NCBI GenBank assembly: GCA_946480245.1
Contig: CAMLIZ010000040.1
Coordinates: forward strand, 1-34,058
Length of the DNA stretch: 34,058 nt
Source of the DNA: an uncultured Pseudomonadota bacterium
Lineage (GTDB): Bacteria > Pseudomonadota > Gammaproteobacteria > Burkholderiales > Burkholderiaceae
Reading direction: 5' to 3'
The position numbers and the translations under genes were made by a program. Numbering within the stretch: position 1 is the first letter of the stretch; the number at the start of each line of letters is the position of its first letter. Positions 9,306 through 17,099 of the stretch are shown one piece after another. A model generated the notes under the pieces. The model was not told where the DNA came from and did not search any database. It saw nothing but the letters and a program-made list of their open reading frames with translations.

Positions 9306-10358
9306 ATGATCCCGTTCGAAGCCATCCCGCGCGCTGCGCTGCCGGCGCTGCTGCAGCGCATGCCCAAGGCCGAGCTGCACCTGCACATCGAAGGCTCGCT
9401 CGAGCCCGAGCTGATCTTCGCGCTCGCGCAGCGCAACGGCGTGGCGCTGGCGTACCCCTGCGTCGAGGCCTTGCGTGCGGCCTATGCGTTCACCGACCTG
9501 CAGAGCTTCCTCGACATCTACTACGCGGGCGCCTCGGTGCTGCTCACCGCGCAGGATTTCGAGGACATGGCGATGGCGTACTTCGCGCGCGCTGCGGCCG
9601 ACAACGTGCGCCATGCGGAGCTGTTCTTCGATCCGCAGACGCACACCGAGCGCGGGGTGAGCTTCGATACGGTGATCTCCGGCCTGGCGCGCGCTTGCGA
9701 GCGCGCGCGCACCGAACTCGGCGTGAGCAGCGCACTCATCATGTGCTTCCTTCGCCATCTGAGCGAGGAGAGCGCCTTCGCCACGCTGGAGCAGGCGCTG
9801 CCGTACCGGGACCGCTTCATCGGCGTGGGGCTGGACAGCGGCGAGCGCGGCAACCCGCCGGAGAAGTTCGCGCGCGTGTATGCGCGCTGCCGTGAACTCG
9901 GGCTGCACCTGGTGGCCCATGCCGGCGAGGAAGGGCCGCCGGCCTACATCGAGAGTGCGCTCGACGTGCTGCACGTCGAGCGCATCGACCATGGCGTGCG
10001 CTGCGTCGAGAGCGCGGCGCTGGTGCAGCGGCTGGTGCGCGAGCAGGTGCCGCTCACCGTGTGTCCGCTGTCCAACGTGAAGCTGTGCGTGTTTCCCACG
10101 CTCGCGCAGCACAACCTGAAGACGCTGCTCGGTGCCGGCCTGAAGGCGACGGTGAATTCCGACGACCCGGCCTACTTCGGCGGCTACGTGAACCAGAACT
10201 TCACCGAGACCTTCGAGGCGCTGCCGCACCTCGATGCACGCGACGCCTACACGCTGGCGCGCAACAGCTTCGAGGCGAGCTTTGCGCCGGCCGCCGACAA
10301 GGCGCGCTGGATCGCGGAGCTGGATGCCCAGTTCGCCGCGGCGGCGCCGCAGCGCTAA
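9306..10358 (+). CDS. adenine deaminase of the adenosine-deaminase-like family
   Basis: Amidohydrolase, 350 aa, that most automatic pipelines would call adenosine deaminase. Zinc and catalytic residues are His25 and His27 (ELHLHIEGS), His205 and Glu208 (AHAGEEG), His229 (RIDHGVR), and Asp286-Asp287 ([10 protein letters not shown]). Segments such as [35 protein letters not shown] and [16 protein letters not shown] match, from memory, the Pseudomonas PA0148 type that deaminates adenine rather than adenosine. Adenine to hypoxanthine fits a locus that also has guanine deaminase and xanthine dehydrogenase. It starts 4 bp after the binding-protein stop and closes the operon; its stop overlaps that of the convergent gene. 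Amidohydrolase certain; substrate likely. Confidence 0.88.
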   Translation: MIPFEAIPRAALPALLQRMPKAELHLHIEGSLEPELIFALAQRNGVALAYPCVEALRAAYAFTDLQSFLDIYYAGASVLLTAQDFEDMAMAYFARAAADNVRHAELFFDPQTHTERGVSFDTVISGLARACERARTELGVSSALIMCFLRHLSEESAFATLEQALPYRDRFIGVGLDSGERGNPPEKFARVYARCRELGLHLVAHAGEEGPPAYIESALDVLHVERIDHGVRCVESAALVQRLVREQVPLTVCPLSNVKLCVFPTLAQHNLKTLLGAGLKATVNSDDPAYFGGYVNQNFTETFEALPHLDARDAYTLARNSFEASFAPAADKARWIAELDAQFAAAAPQR

Positions 10359-11044
10359 CGCGCTTCGAGCCGGTAGCGGCTGCCGTCGAACGCCACTTCG
10401 ACCCGCGCCACCTGGGGGTCGGCGCGCCGGTAGGCCTTGATCAGCGCGGCCAGGGCCGGCGCGGCCTCGCGCAGGCGCTGCTGCAGCTCGTCGTTGTCGC
10501 ATTGCAGCTGCGCTGCATCGGGCGTGTCGTCGTCGCCCGGGCCGCAACGGCCCGGCGGGCCGGCGTCGAGCGGCAAGCTGGCCAGGCGCTGTTGCAGGAA
10601 CTGGCGCAGCTGCGCGCGCCTGGCCTCCTGCAGGCGCTCGGGCGGCGGCAGCGGCGGCGCCGCCGCAGGTGCTTGCGCCAAGGCCGTGGCACGCAACCAT
10701 CCGGCCTGGCGCGCGGGCATCGGCAGTGCCAGGGCCGCCAGCGCGACACCGGTGACGGGCGCGGACGCCGGCCTTGCTGCGGCCACTGCCGGGGCCACGG
10801 CGCGACGATGAATGGCTGCCACCCGGGGGCGACTGGCGCGCGGCGGTGTCGCCACCGGCACGTGCGGCGCCACGGGCGCCGGCAGGATGCGCAGCCAGCT
10901 GATGCGCGACGCCGCGGACACGGGCGCAGCATGCGTTGTGCGATGTGCCCGCAGCAGCGCATAGCCGGCCGCATGCAGCAGCAGCGAAGCCGCCAGCCCG
11001 GCAAGCAGGCGGCGGCTTCGGGGGAGCGCGAAGTCTGCGCTCAT
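10355..11044 (-). CDS. unrecognised TonB-like membrane-anchored protein
   Basis: Product of 229 aa that I cannot assign. A short basic N-terminus (residues 1-12) precedes one hydrophobic segment containing [15 protein letters not shown], which resembles the N-terminal anchor of TonB/TolA-like proteins. A long Ala/Pro/Arg-rich stretch follows to about residue 130, then a Gln/Arg-rich helical region and a compact C-terminal part with two cysteines (GRCGPGDDD and LQCDNDE) and the end [15 protein letters not shown]. The predicted topology is inner-membrane anchor with a periplasmic tail. It starts 16 bp after the stop of the 760-aa secreted protein, so it is probably the third gene of that operon. 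Its stop overlaps the adenine deaminase stop by 3-4 bp. Confidence 0.75.
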   Translation of the reverse strand: MSADFALPRSRRLLAGLAASLLLHAAGYALLRAHRTTHAAPVSAASRISWLRILPAPVAPHVPVATPPRASRPRVAAIHRRAVAPAVAAARPASAPVTGVALAALALPMPARQAGWLRATALAQAPAAAPPLPPPERLQEARRAQLRQFLQQRLASLPLDAGPPGRCGPGDDDTPDAAQLQCDNDELQQRLREAAPALAALIKAYRRADPQVARVEVAFDGSRYRLEAR

Positions 11045-11060
11045 CGTGGCGTCACGAGCC

Positions 11061-13343
11061 TCAATACTCCACTTCGCCCTGGATCACGCGCGGTGCGTCC
11101 GTCACCACCGGCTTGGCGCCGATGTACACCGCCGAGTTGGGGTCCGTGGTGTCGGCCAGCGAGCTTGCGTCAGGCAGCGTGAGCCCGGTCGGCAGCGTGA
11201 GCCCGGCCGTGGTGCAGGCCGACAGCGGCTGCGGCGCGAAGCGGATCTCGCGGTCGAGCCACTTCACGAGCAGCGGCGTGCCGGCGTTGTCCACGCGGCC
11301 CAAGGTGGCGTCGAACGGAATCACGAAGGCCGGCACATAGCGCGCGTCGGGCGTGTCGCAACTCACCGGCGCGTTGTCCACGCGCCGCACGCACTGGCCC
11401 GGCACGCCCCACAGCTGGCCGAAGCCGCCGTACTGAAGCACCAGGCTCTTGCCGGCGTAGGCGCCGTAGCTGGCGTCGCTGGGCACGTTGTAGGTCACCT
11501 GCAGCGGCGCCTCGAAGGACACCAGCGCGCCAGTGCCGTCCTTCACGGCGGCGAACTGGTTCCACTGGTTGGGGCCGGTCTCCCACTGGTAGTACACGGG
11601 CGCCTGGTCGATCGCCCAGTCGCAGTAATGCGTGGGGTCGTTCGGGCATTGCGCGTCGCTCATCGAGGCCACCATGCGGCCGGTGCGCACCCCATTTATG
11701 TACTGCGGATGCGCCTGCAACGCGGTGGCGTCGGTGAAGGTGACGTCTGCCCCGGCGCCGTCCTTCAGCACGGCGTTGGCGGCGTCACTGGTGTAGCCGA
11801 CCACGGCGCTGGCGATCACCGGCTGCCATGCGTTGAAGGTGGAGGGCACGTAGGGTGAGTCGAGTGCGGTGCCCGGCGTGAAGTAGGCGGCCATCGATGC
11901 GGCGGTGGGGCACTGGTTCACGCAGAACAGCGTGTCCGGCATCTGCGAGGGATACACCAGGTCCTGGCTGCGGTAGGCCACCGAGATGCTGGCCGACTGC
12001 ACGGAGCCGCTCACGCCTGCCAGCGGGATGAACAGGTCGCCGCCCAGTGACTGCGACCAGCCACGCACACCGCCCATGCTGGCGAAGAACGAGGGCTGCA
12101 CGGTCTGCTCGCCGTTGGCCAGGTCGCTCGTCACGCAGGGGCCGTTGCTGCACTGGACCATGCCGGTCACCTTGAACGCGCCGGCATGGTCGTCCCAGTA
12201 CATCTCGTACTGCGTGTTGCTCTGCGCGCCGCTGAACAAGCCGGTGGCGTCGTTGATCCAGGTCTGGAAGTGGATCTTGTCGATCGCGGCCAGCGTGCGC
12301 GTCTGCTTGGTGTACTTCATCAGCCGGCCGGCGGACTTGACCAGCGTGTAGTCGGTCTTGGTGGGCGCCTGGCCGTCGTTGTATTGCACGCGCTGCACGG
12401 TGGCACCGTTGGGGATGCTCACCCCCGGCGGCATCGACAGGCCCCAGTAGCCGATCTGCGCGTGGTAGATCGTGCCGTCACTGGCGCTGTAGTCGATCGG
12501 GAAGCCGGACATGCGGTCTACGCGCGCGCCGCTGGTGGCGTCGTACAGGCCGTAGCGCCACACCGACATGCCGGTGCCGGTGGCCGTGGCGTCGCGGCTG
12601 AAGCACTGGTCCTGCGTGCCGTTGGAGCGGCGGAAGTAGTTGGCGTCGTAGGCGAAGGTGAAGGCCGTGCTCTGGCCCTGTTCGCTCAGCTGCATCACGC
12701 CGGCGCCGCTGTCGGTGCCCGAGGTGGTCAGGCGCAGCGCGCTCGTGCCGCCCTGGCCACCGCCGCCGTCGATCTCGAAGTAGCTGATGCCGTCGGTAGC
12801 GCCTTGCAGGAAGCCCTTCATCAGGCACGCGCCAGCGGGGTCGCCCTTGCCGCAGTAGTCCATCCGGAACACACCGTAGGGGTTGGCGCTGGACGGCGCT
12901 TCGGTGGCGGACACGTTCACGTAGATCGTGATGTTCTTGTCCTGCTCCTTGTTGTCCAGCCACACCTTGGCGCGCATCGGGTCGGTGTTGCTGGCGCGGC
13001 TGGAGTTCACGGTCGCCGTCATGTAGGACGGGGCGTTGGAGGCCGAGCTGTCGGTGCCGGAGTTGCCGGTGCTGGACTGGCCTTCGGAGTCGCACTTGTT
13101 CTTGTCGACCAGCGCGATGTAGTTGCCCTGGTTCACCAGTGCATCGGGCCGCATCGAGGTCATCATGCAGGTGATCATGTTCACCTGGTTCACGCCCTGG
13201 GAGGTGGCGTCCTCGACGTGCGTGCTCTGCTTGTCGGTGATGTAGGCGGAGCTGGCGTCGGGCGCAGCTGCGGCCAGCAGCGGCTGCGCGGCGACCAAAG
13301 CCAGCGCGAGGGTGGAGGGGCGAAGGTGCAGGATGCGATGCAT
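11061..13343 (-). CDS. large secreted cysteine-rich protein of unknown function
   Basis: Product of 760 aa that I do not recognise. A signal peptide (LALALVAAQPLLAAAAPDA) is cleaved near residue 25. The mature chain has 14 cysteines, many in close pairs (DYCGKGDPAGAC, QCSNGPC, FCVNQC, QCPNDPTHYC), consistent with disulfide bonding outside the cytoplasm. It is rich in Ser, Thr, Gly, Asn and aromatic residues with alternating beta-like stretches; no catalytic motif or C-terminal anchor is evident. ATG 13343 is chosen because GAGGAG lies 8 nt upstream and the signal peptide follows at once; the open frame extends further upstream but there overlaps the lipoprotein gene. It lies 11 bp after that gene and 16 bp before the TonB-like gene. 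Confidence 0.8.
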   Translation of the reverse strand: MHRILHLRPSTLALALVAAQPLLAAAAPDASSAYITDKQSTHVEDATSQGVNQVNMITCMMTSMRPDALVNQGNYIALVDKNKCDSEGQSSTGNSGTDSSASNAPSYMTATVNSSRASNTDPMRAKVWLDNKEQDKNITIYVNVSATEAPSSANPYGVFRMDYCGKGDPAGACLMKGFLQGATDGISYFEIDGGGGQGGTSALRLTTSGTDSGAGVMQLSEQGQSTAFTFAYDANYFRRSNGTQDQCFSRDATATGTGMSVWRYGLYDATSGARVDRMSGFPIDYSASDGTIYHAQIGYWGLSMPPGVSIPNGATVQRVQYNDGQAPTKTDYTLVKSAGRLMKYTKQTRTLAAIDKIHFQTWINDATGLFSGAQSNTQYEMYWDDHAGAFKVTGMVQCSNGPCVTSDLANGEQTVQPSFFASMGGVRGWSQSLGGDLFIPLAGVSGSVQSASISVAYRSQDLVYPSQMPDTLFCVNQCPTAASMAAYFTPGTALDSPYVPSTFNAWQPVIASAVVGYTSDAANAVLKDGAGADVTFTDATALQAHPQYINGVRTGRMVASMSDAQCPNDPTHYCDWAIDQAPVYYQWETGPNQWNQFAAVKDGTGALVSFEAPLQVTYNVPSDASYGAYAGKSLVLQYGGFGQLWGVPGQCVRRVDNAPVSCDTPDARYVPAFVIPFDATLGRVDNAGTPLLVKWLDREIRFAPQPLSACTTAGLTLPTGLTLPDASSLADTTDPNSAVYIGAKPVVTDAPRVIQGEVEY

Positions 13344-13354
13344 GGCGTGGCTCC

Positions 13355-13525
13355 TCACGGCGCGTTCTTGGCCGTCACCACCGACACGGTGCTGGGCGTG
13401 CTGACGCCGCTCACCGATTGCGTGGTCGCGGTGCCGGTTGCAGCGGCGGGAGAGGGGCTGCCGCCACAGGCGGCCAGGGCAAGCAGGCAGGCGGCAAGCG
13501 CGCCGCTGCAGGTGAGTCGAACCAT
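13355..13525 (-). CDS. small lipoprotein of unknown function (56 aa)
   Basis: A short gene of 57 codons. The product starts MVRLTCSGALAACLLALAAC and has a lipobox LAA-Cys20, so the mature lipoprotein would be only about 37 residues: Gly/Ser/Pro-rich, then Thr/Ser/Val-rich, ending VVTAKNAP. An AGGAG ribosome site lies 7 nt before ATG 13525. Its stop is 11 bp upstream of the 760-aa secreted protein gene, whose own ribosome site overlaps this stop region. The lipobox, ribosome site and tight spacing support a real gene; the role is unknown, perhaps an assembly or anchoring partner of the secreted protein. Confidence 0.7.
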   Translation of the reverse strand: MVRLTCSGALAACLLALAACGGSPSPAAATGTATTQSVSGVSTPSTVSVVTAKNAP

Positions 13526-13562
13526 GGACAGGCTCCTTCGAGATCAACCAAGCGAGGGGGTT

Positions 13563-13599
13563 GTCCCAGTCCAGCCCACCACTGCCCGACTGCTGGGAC
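13563..13599. promoter_or_regulatory. inverted repeat upstream of the three-gene unknown operon
   Basis: The 197 bp between the corA stop (13723) and the lipoprotein start (13525) contains a perfect 7-bp inverted repeat, GTCCCAG at 13563-13569 and CTGGGAC at 13593-13599, separated by 23 bp, so the centres are 30 bp apart. It lies 38-74 bp upstream of the lipoprotein ATG, where a regulator site or a long-looped RNA stem would sit. No convincing promoter hexamers were found. The rest of this interval shows nothing I can name. Confidence 0.3.
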
Positions 13600-13722
13600 G
13601 CATGGTGTATCGGCCTGTATCAGCGGGCCGTGAAGGCGAATCGGCACGGCCGGCGTGACAAGCTGCGCAGCGCGCCGCGCGCGTGGCGACAAGCGGTTCT
13701 TGGCGCGCCCCGAAAGGCGGCG

Positions 13723-14691
13723 CTACAGCCAGCCCGCCTTGCGGAAGCGCCACCACAGCACGCCGCAGGAGCACAGGATGGCGCCCAGCGCCGCCGGGTA
13801 GCCGAAGTGCCACTTCAGCTCCGGCATGTCCTGGAAGTTCATGCCCCAGATGCCGGCGAACGCGGTCGCCACCGCGAAGATGCCGGCCCAGGCGGCCAGC
13901 CGCTTGGTAACTTCGCTCTCCTCGATCGTCACCATCGACAGGTTCACCTGGATCGCGGTGCCGATCGTGTCGCGCAGGGTCTCCAGCGTGGCGTTGATGC
14001 GTGTCAGGTGGTCGTATACGTCGCGGAAGTAGTCGCGGCTGGTCTCGCACACGCGCGGCACCCGGCCGCTGGTGAGCTTGCCCGCAGCCTCCATCAGCGG
14101 CGCTACCGCATGCTTGACCGTCATGATGCGACCCTTCAGTGCGTAGAGCTGCTCGATGTTGGCGCGGGCGGCACCGCGTTCGAAGATGCGGCCCTCGATC
14201 GCCTCCAGCTCGCTCTCCAGCGCATCGATCACCGGGAAGTAGCGGTCCACCACCGCGTCCATCAGCGCATACAGCACGAAGCCGGAGCCGTGGCGCAGCA
14301 ACTGCGGCTCGCGCTCGGCGCGGGCGCGCACGCCCAGGAAGCCCTGCAAGCTTCGGTTGCGCACTGACAACACGAAGTTGGGGCCCACGAACACGTCCAC
14401 CTCCCCCACGCGCAGCTCATCGGTGGCGCCGTACTCCACCGTGTGCATCACCGCGAACAGCGTGTCGCCGTACTCCTCCACCTTCGGGCGCTGGTGGCCG
14501 TGGCGCGCGTCCTCCACGGCCAGGTCGTGCAGGCTGAACTCGTGCTGCATCGTCGCCAGCTCCTCGTCGCCGGCGTCGCGCAGCGCCACCCACACGAAGC
14601 AGCCGGGGCGCGCCAGGTAGTCACTGATCGCGGCGATCGGGATGTCGGCCAGCTTGGTGCCGTTCTCGTAGGCGACGCAGTTGATAAGCAT
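13723..14691 (-). CDS. corA: CorA-family magnesium/cobalt channel
   Basis: Inner-membrane divalent-cation channel, 322 aa, the expected length. The N-terminal cytoplasmic alpha/beta domain contains HDLAVEDARHGHQRPKVEEYGD, a typical CorA stretch, followed by the long stalk helices. The C-terminus has two membrane helices; the first ends in the diagnostic selectivity motif GMN (IWGMNFQDMPEL), and the second is followed by the basic tail RFRKAGWL. The start at 14691 begins MLINCVAYENG. It is divergent from the PEP-CTERM gene across a 151-bp gap. Whether it transports Mg2+, Co2+ or Zn2+ cannot be told from the sequence. Confidence 0.94.
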   Translation of the reverse strand: MLINCVAYENGTKLADIPIAAISDYLARPGCFVWVALRDAGDEELATMQHEFSLHDLAVEDARHGHQRPKVEEYGDTLFAVMHTVEYGATDELRVGEVDVFVGPNFVLSVRNRSLQGFLGVRARAEREPQLLRHGSGFVLYALMDAVVDRYFPVIDALESELEAIEGRIFERGAARANIEQLYALKGRIMTVKHAVAPLMEAAGKLTSGRVPRVCETSRDYFRDVYDHLTRINATLETLRDTIGTAIQVNLSMVTIEESEVTKRLAAWAGIFAVATAFAGIWGMNFQDMPELKWHFGYPAALGAILCSCGVLWWRFRKAGWL

Positions 14692-14737
14692 GGCGTCCAG
14701 TTCCTCGCATCAGGGAAAACTTGCGCATTCTCAAGCT

Positions 14738-14752
14738 CCGCCCCTGGGGCGG
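14738..14752. repeat. GC-rich perfect inverted repeat between corA and the PEP-CTERM gene
   Basis: CCGCCCC at 14738-14744 and GGGGCGG at 14746-14752 form a perfect 7-bp inverted repeat around a single T. It lies 47 bp upstream of the corA start codon and 91 bp upstream of the PEP-CTERM start. A 1-nt centre is too short for an RNA hairpin loop as written, so a DNA-binding site or chance in GC-rich sequence are the alternatives. Confidence 0.3.
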
Positions 14753-14774
14753 GGGGCGCCCCGTGGCTGGGGGG

Positions 14775-14822
14775 GTCACACCGCCCACACCGTGTGACAA
14801 TATCCTCGCATCTCGTTACAAC
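14775..14822 (+). promoter_or_regulatory. candidate promoter with overlapping operator for the PEP-CTERM/exosortase operon
   Basis: GTCACAC (14775-14781) and GTGTGAC (14792-14798) are perfect 7-bp inverted arms around a 10-bp spacer. The right arm overlaps a possible -35 box GTGACA (14794-14799), followed 17 bp later by a possible -10 TACAAC (14817-14822). Transcription would start near 14829, just before the GGAGG ribosome site and ATG 14843. The palindrome is clear; the promoter match is moderate and the leader would be very short. An operator over the -35 would suit repression. No sigma-54 promoter was evident. Confidence 0.4.
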
Positions 14823-14842
14823 CAGCTCCCGGAGGGGGAAAC

Positions 14843-15337
14843 ATGAAAGTGCGCGCCCTTGTCGCCGCCATCGGTCTGACCGCTGCGCTGCCCGCGTTCA
14901 GCGCCCTGACCACCACCTACGACCTCGGGGTGCTCGATTACACGAAGCCGCTGTACCACGCCTTTGTGGACTACACCGGCAGCTTCACCGACATCTACAC
15001 CTTCACGCTGCCCACCGCCGATGCGGTTTCCGGCGACACCACCACCATCAACTGGGGTCAGTGGTGGAACGTGAACCTCGACTCGATCTCGATCAATGGC
15101 ACCGGCCTGAGCAGCACCGCCGCTGACACCTACCCGAACGACGGCTTCTCGTTCTCCGGTCTCACCAAGGGTGGCAGCTACACGCTCACGCTCAACGGCA
15201 AGGTGGACGGCACGGGGATGATGGGCGTCACGGGGATCTATGCCGGTTACGTGTCGCCGGTACCGGAGCCCGAGACCATCGCGATGGCGCTGCTGGGCCT
15301 GTTGGGCACCGGGCTGGCGCTGCGCCGCCGCTCGTGA
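14843..15337 (+). CDS. PEP-CTERM sorting-domain protein (exosortase substrate)
   Basis: Small exported protein of 164 aa. A signal peptide (MKVRALVAAIGLTAALPAFSA) would be cleaved after about residue 20. The mature domain is rich in Thr, Ser, Gly and aromatic residues and contains GSFTDIYTFTL, resembling the F-x-D-x-Y-x-F stretch of many PEP-CTERM proteins. The C-terminus is a textbook PEP-CTERM signal: VPEPE near residue 140, a hydrophobic segment, and the basic end LRRRS. Exosortases recognise and cleave at this signal. Since the exosortase gene is two genes downstream, this is probably its dedicated or principal local substrate. GGAGG precedes ATG 14843; the stop overlaps the next start. 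Confidence 0.93.
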   Translation: MKVRALVAAIGLTAALPAFSALTTTYDLGVLDYTKPLYHAFVDYTGSFTDIYTFTLPTADAVSGDTTTINWGQWWNVNLDSISINGTGLSSTAADTYPNDGFSFSGLTKGGSYTLTLNGKVDGTGMMGVTGIYAGYVSPVPEPETIAMALLGLLGTGLALRRRS

Positions 15338-16209
15338 GCCGCGCCCGCGCGCTGCTACCCACCTCTGCAGTCGCCGGCGCCGCCTTGATGGCGGCGCTTG
15401 TGCTTGGAGGGTGCGGGCCGGCGGCCGGCAGCAAGCCGGGCCAGGTGGCGGCCCACGTGAACAAGGGCGAGGTGTCGCTGCACCAGGTGCGCTACGTGCT
15501 GGACCACCAACCGCGCCTGGCCGCGCAGCAGCCGGAGGCTGCGCCGCGCCTGGTGCTGGCTTCGCTCGTTGAGCAGGAGCTGGCGGCTCAGGCCGCGCGC
15601 GAGCAGGGGCTGGACAACGATCCGGCCTATGTACAAGGCATGGAGGTTGCGCGCCGCGAGCTGCTGGCGCGCATGTACCAGGAGCGTTTGGCCGCCAAGG
15701 CCGAGCAGCCGGGCACCGACGAGATCGACCGCTATTACGACGCGCACCCGGCGCTGTTCGCCGAGCGCCGCCTCTACACGCTGCGCGAGTTCGCGGTACA
15801 GGTGCCGCCCGATGGCGAGGAAGCCGTGCGGTCGATGGTCAAGTCCGCGGGCTCCGAGAAGGAGCTTCAGGCGGCGCTGGAGCAAAGCGGCCTGCCGATG
15901 CGCACCGGCGTCACGGTGCTGGCGCCTGAAGCCGTGCCTCTGCAGGAGTTGCAGACGTTGGCCGCGCTGCATGAAGGGCAGTCGATGGTGCGCTCGAAGA
16001 TCGCGGGCGGCCTGCATGTGTGGACGCTGCTGCAGACGCAGGCGGCGCCGGTCGACCGCAAGCAGGCGCGCGAGGCGATCAGCACCTACCTGCTCACGGA
16101 ACGCAAGCGCCAACTGGTGCAGAACGGCATGGCCGCGCTGCGCAAGAACGCGAACATCGCATACGCCGGCGAGTTCGCCGCCGCGCAGGCGCCCACGTCG
16201 GCGCGCTAG
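15334..16209 (+). CDS. epsD: EpsD-family peptidyl-prolyl isomerase/foldase lipoprotein
   Basis: Periplasmic lipoprotein of 291 aa related to SurA/PpiD-type foldases. The signal peptide ends in LVLGG-Cys27. A SurA-N-like helical region (residues ~35-110) contains VSLHQVRYVLDHQP and LVEQELAAQAAREQGLD, then YYDAHPALFAERRLYTLREF, as in EpsD proteins of exosortase clusters, and a C-terminal helix. It starts with GTG at 15334, overlapping the PEP-CTERM stop as GTGA, so translation is probably coupled to that of the substrate. Its likely role, by family, is to handle exported proteins during exosortase-dependent sorting. Prolyl-isomerase activity itself cannot be confirmed from sequence. Confidence 0.88.
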   Translation: MSRARALLPTSAVAGAALMAALVLGGCGPAAGSKPGQVAAHVNKGEVSLHQVRYVLDHQPRLAAQQPEAAPRLVLASLVEQELAAQAAREQGLDNDPAYVQGMEVARRELLARMYQERLAAKAEQPGTDEIDRYYDAHPALFAERRLYTLREFAVQVPPDGEEAVRSMVKSAGSEKELQAALEQSGLPMRTGVTVLAPEAVPLQELQTLAALHEGQSMVRSKIAGGLHVWTLLQTQAAPVDRKQAREAISTYLLTERKRQLVQNGMAALRKNANIAYAGEFAAAQAPTSAR

Positions 16210-16217
16210 GCTCCTGG

Positions 16218-17099
16218 ATGTCGGCAGCAGAAGGCGCCGTTCTGAGGCCCGCGTTCGCCGCCGAGCGGCGCGATGCGTGGGCGCTCGGCGTGCTGCTGGC
16301 CGGCTTTGCAGCGTTGGCGCTGCCCACGCTGTGGGACCTGAGCGTCGGTGCCTGGGCCAGCTACGCGCAAGGGCACGAGGCGCTCTTTGCCGCCGTCTCG
16401 GGCTGGCTGCTGTACCGCCGACGCGAGGTGTTGTTCGCCCAGCCGCCGCGCCACCGTGGCGCCGCGGTGGGGCTGTTCCTGTTGGGCCTGCTGCTGTACG
16501 TGCTGGGCCGCAGCCAGGAGCTGCTGCGCATCGAGATCGTCTCGCTGATCGTCGTTCTGGCCGCGCTGCTGTGCTTCATGGGTGGCGCGCGCGCACTGCG
16601 CGAAGCCGCGTTCCCGCTGTTCTTCCTGCTGTTCATCGTGCCCCTGCCTTATGGCGTGGTGCTGGCGGTCACCGGGCCTTTGAAGACCGCGGTATCGATG
16701 GCGGCCACGCAGCTGCTGTTCTGGGCCGGCCTGCCTGTGGCGCGCTCCGGCGTGGTGGTGACGATCGGGCAATACCAGCTGCTGGTCAGCGAGGCTTGTG
16801 CGGGCCTGCAGACCATGTTCACGCTCGAGGCGATGGGGCTGCTGTACGCCACCCTGCGTGCCGGCGGCTCCGCGCTGCTGAACACCTTGCTCGCGCTGCT
16901 GGTGGTGCCGGTGTCGTTTGCTGCCAACGTGGTGCGCGTGGTGGTGCTGATGCTCGTCACCTACAGCTTCGGAGACGCGGTGGGGCAGGGCTTCGTGCAC
17001 GGGTTTGCCGGCCTGGTGCTGTTCAGCGTGGCGCTGGCGTTGATCTTCTCGCTCGACGTCGCGCTGCGCCGCTGGGTGGTACCGCGGAGGTCCTCATGA
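16218..17099 (+). CDS. xrtB: exosortase B
   Basis: Polytopic inner-membrane cysteine transpeptidase/protease of 293 aa that processes PEP-CTERM proteins. The exosortase catalytic triad is visible: Cys194 in SEACAGLQTM, Arg240 in NVVRVVVL and His261 in VHGFAGLVLF. About eight hydrophobic segments span most of the chain. ATG 16218 begins MSAAEGAVLRPAF and is 8 bp after the epsD stop; a longer frame from 16020 runs inside epsD and lacks exosortase-like sequence. The downstream gene overlaps it by 4 bp (ATGA). Assignment to subtype B rests on the EpsI/EpsD partners and overall length and is less sure than the exosortase call. Confidence 0.92.
   Translation: MSAAEGAVLRPAFAAERRDAWALGVLLAGFAALALPTLWDLSVGAWASYAQGHEALFAAVSGWLLYRRREVLFAQPPRHRGAAVGLFLLGLLLYVLGRSQELLRIEIVSLIVVLAALLCFMGGARALREAAFPLFFLLFIVPLPYGVVLAVTGPLKTAVSMAATQLLFWAGLPVARSGVVVTIGQYQLLVSEACAGLQTMFTLEAMGLLYATLRAGGSALLNTLLALLVVPVSFAANVVRVVVLMLVTYSFGDAVGQGFVHGFAGLVLFSVALALIFSLDVALRRWVVPRRSS

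Noticed and set aside
12186..13658. A 490-codon rightward open frame opposite the 760-aa secreted protein gene.
   Set aside because: The leftward gene has a signal peptide, a ribosome site and balanced composition; the rightward frame is Val/His/Ala/Arg-rich and featureless.
14692..14842. A sigma-54 (-24/-12) promoter for the PEP-CTERM gene, as known for some PEP-CTERM regulons.
   Set aside because: No TGGCAC-N5-TTGCA-like element could be found; a moderate sigma-70-type match is better.
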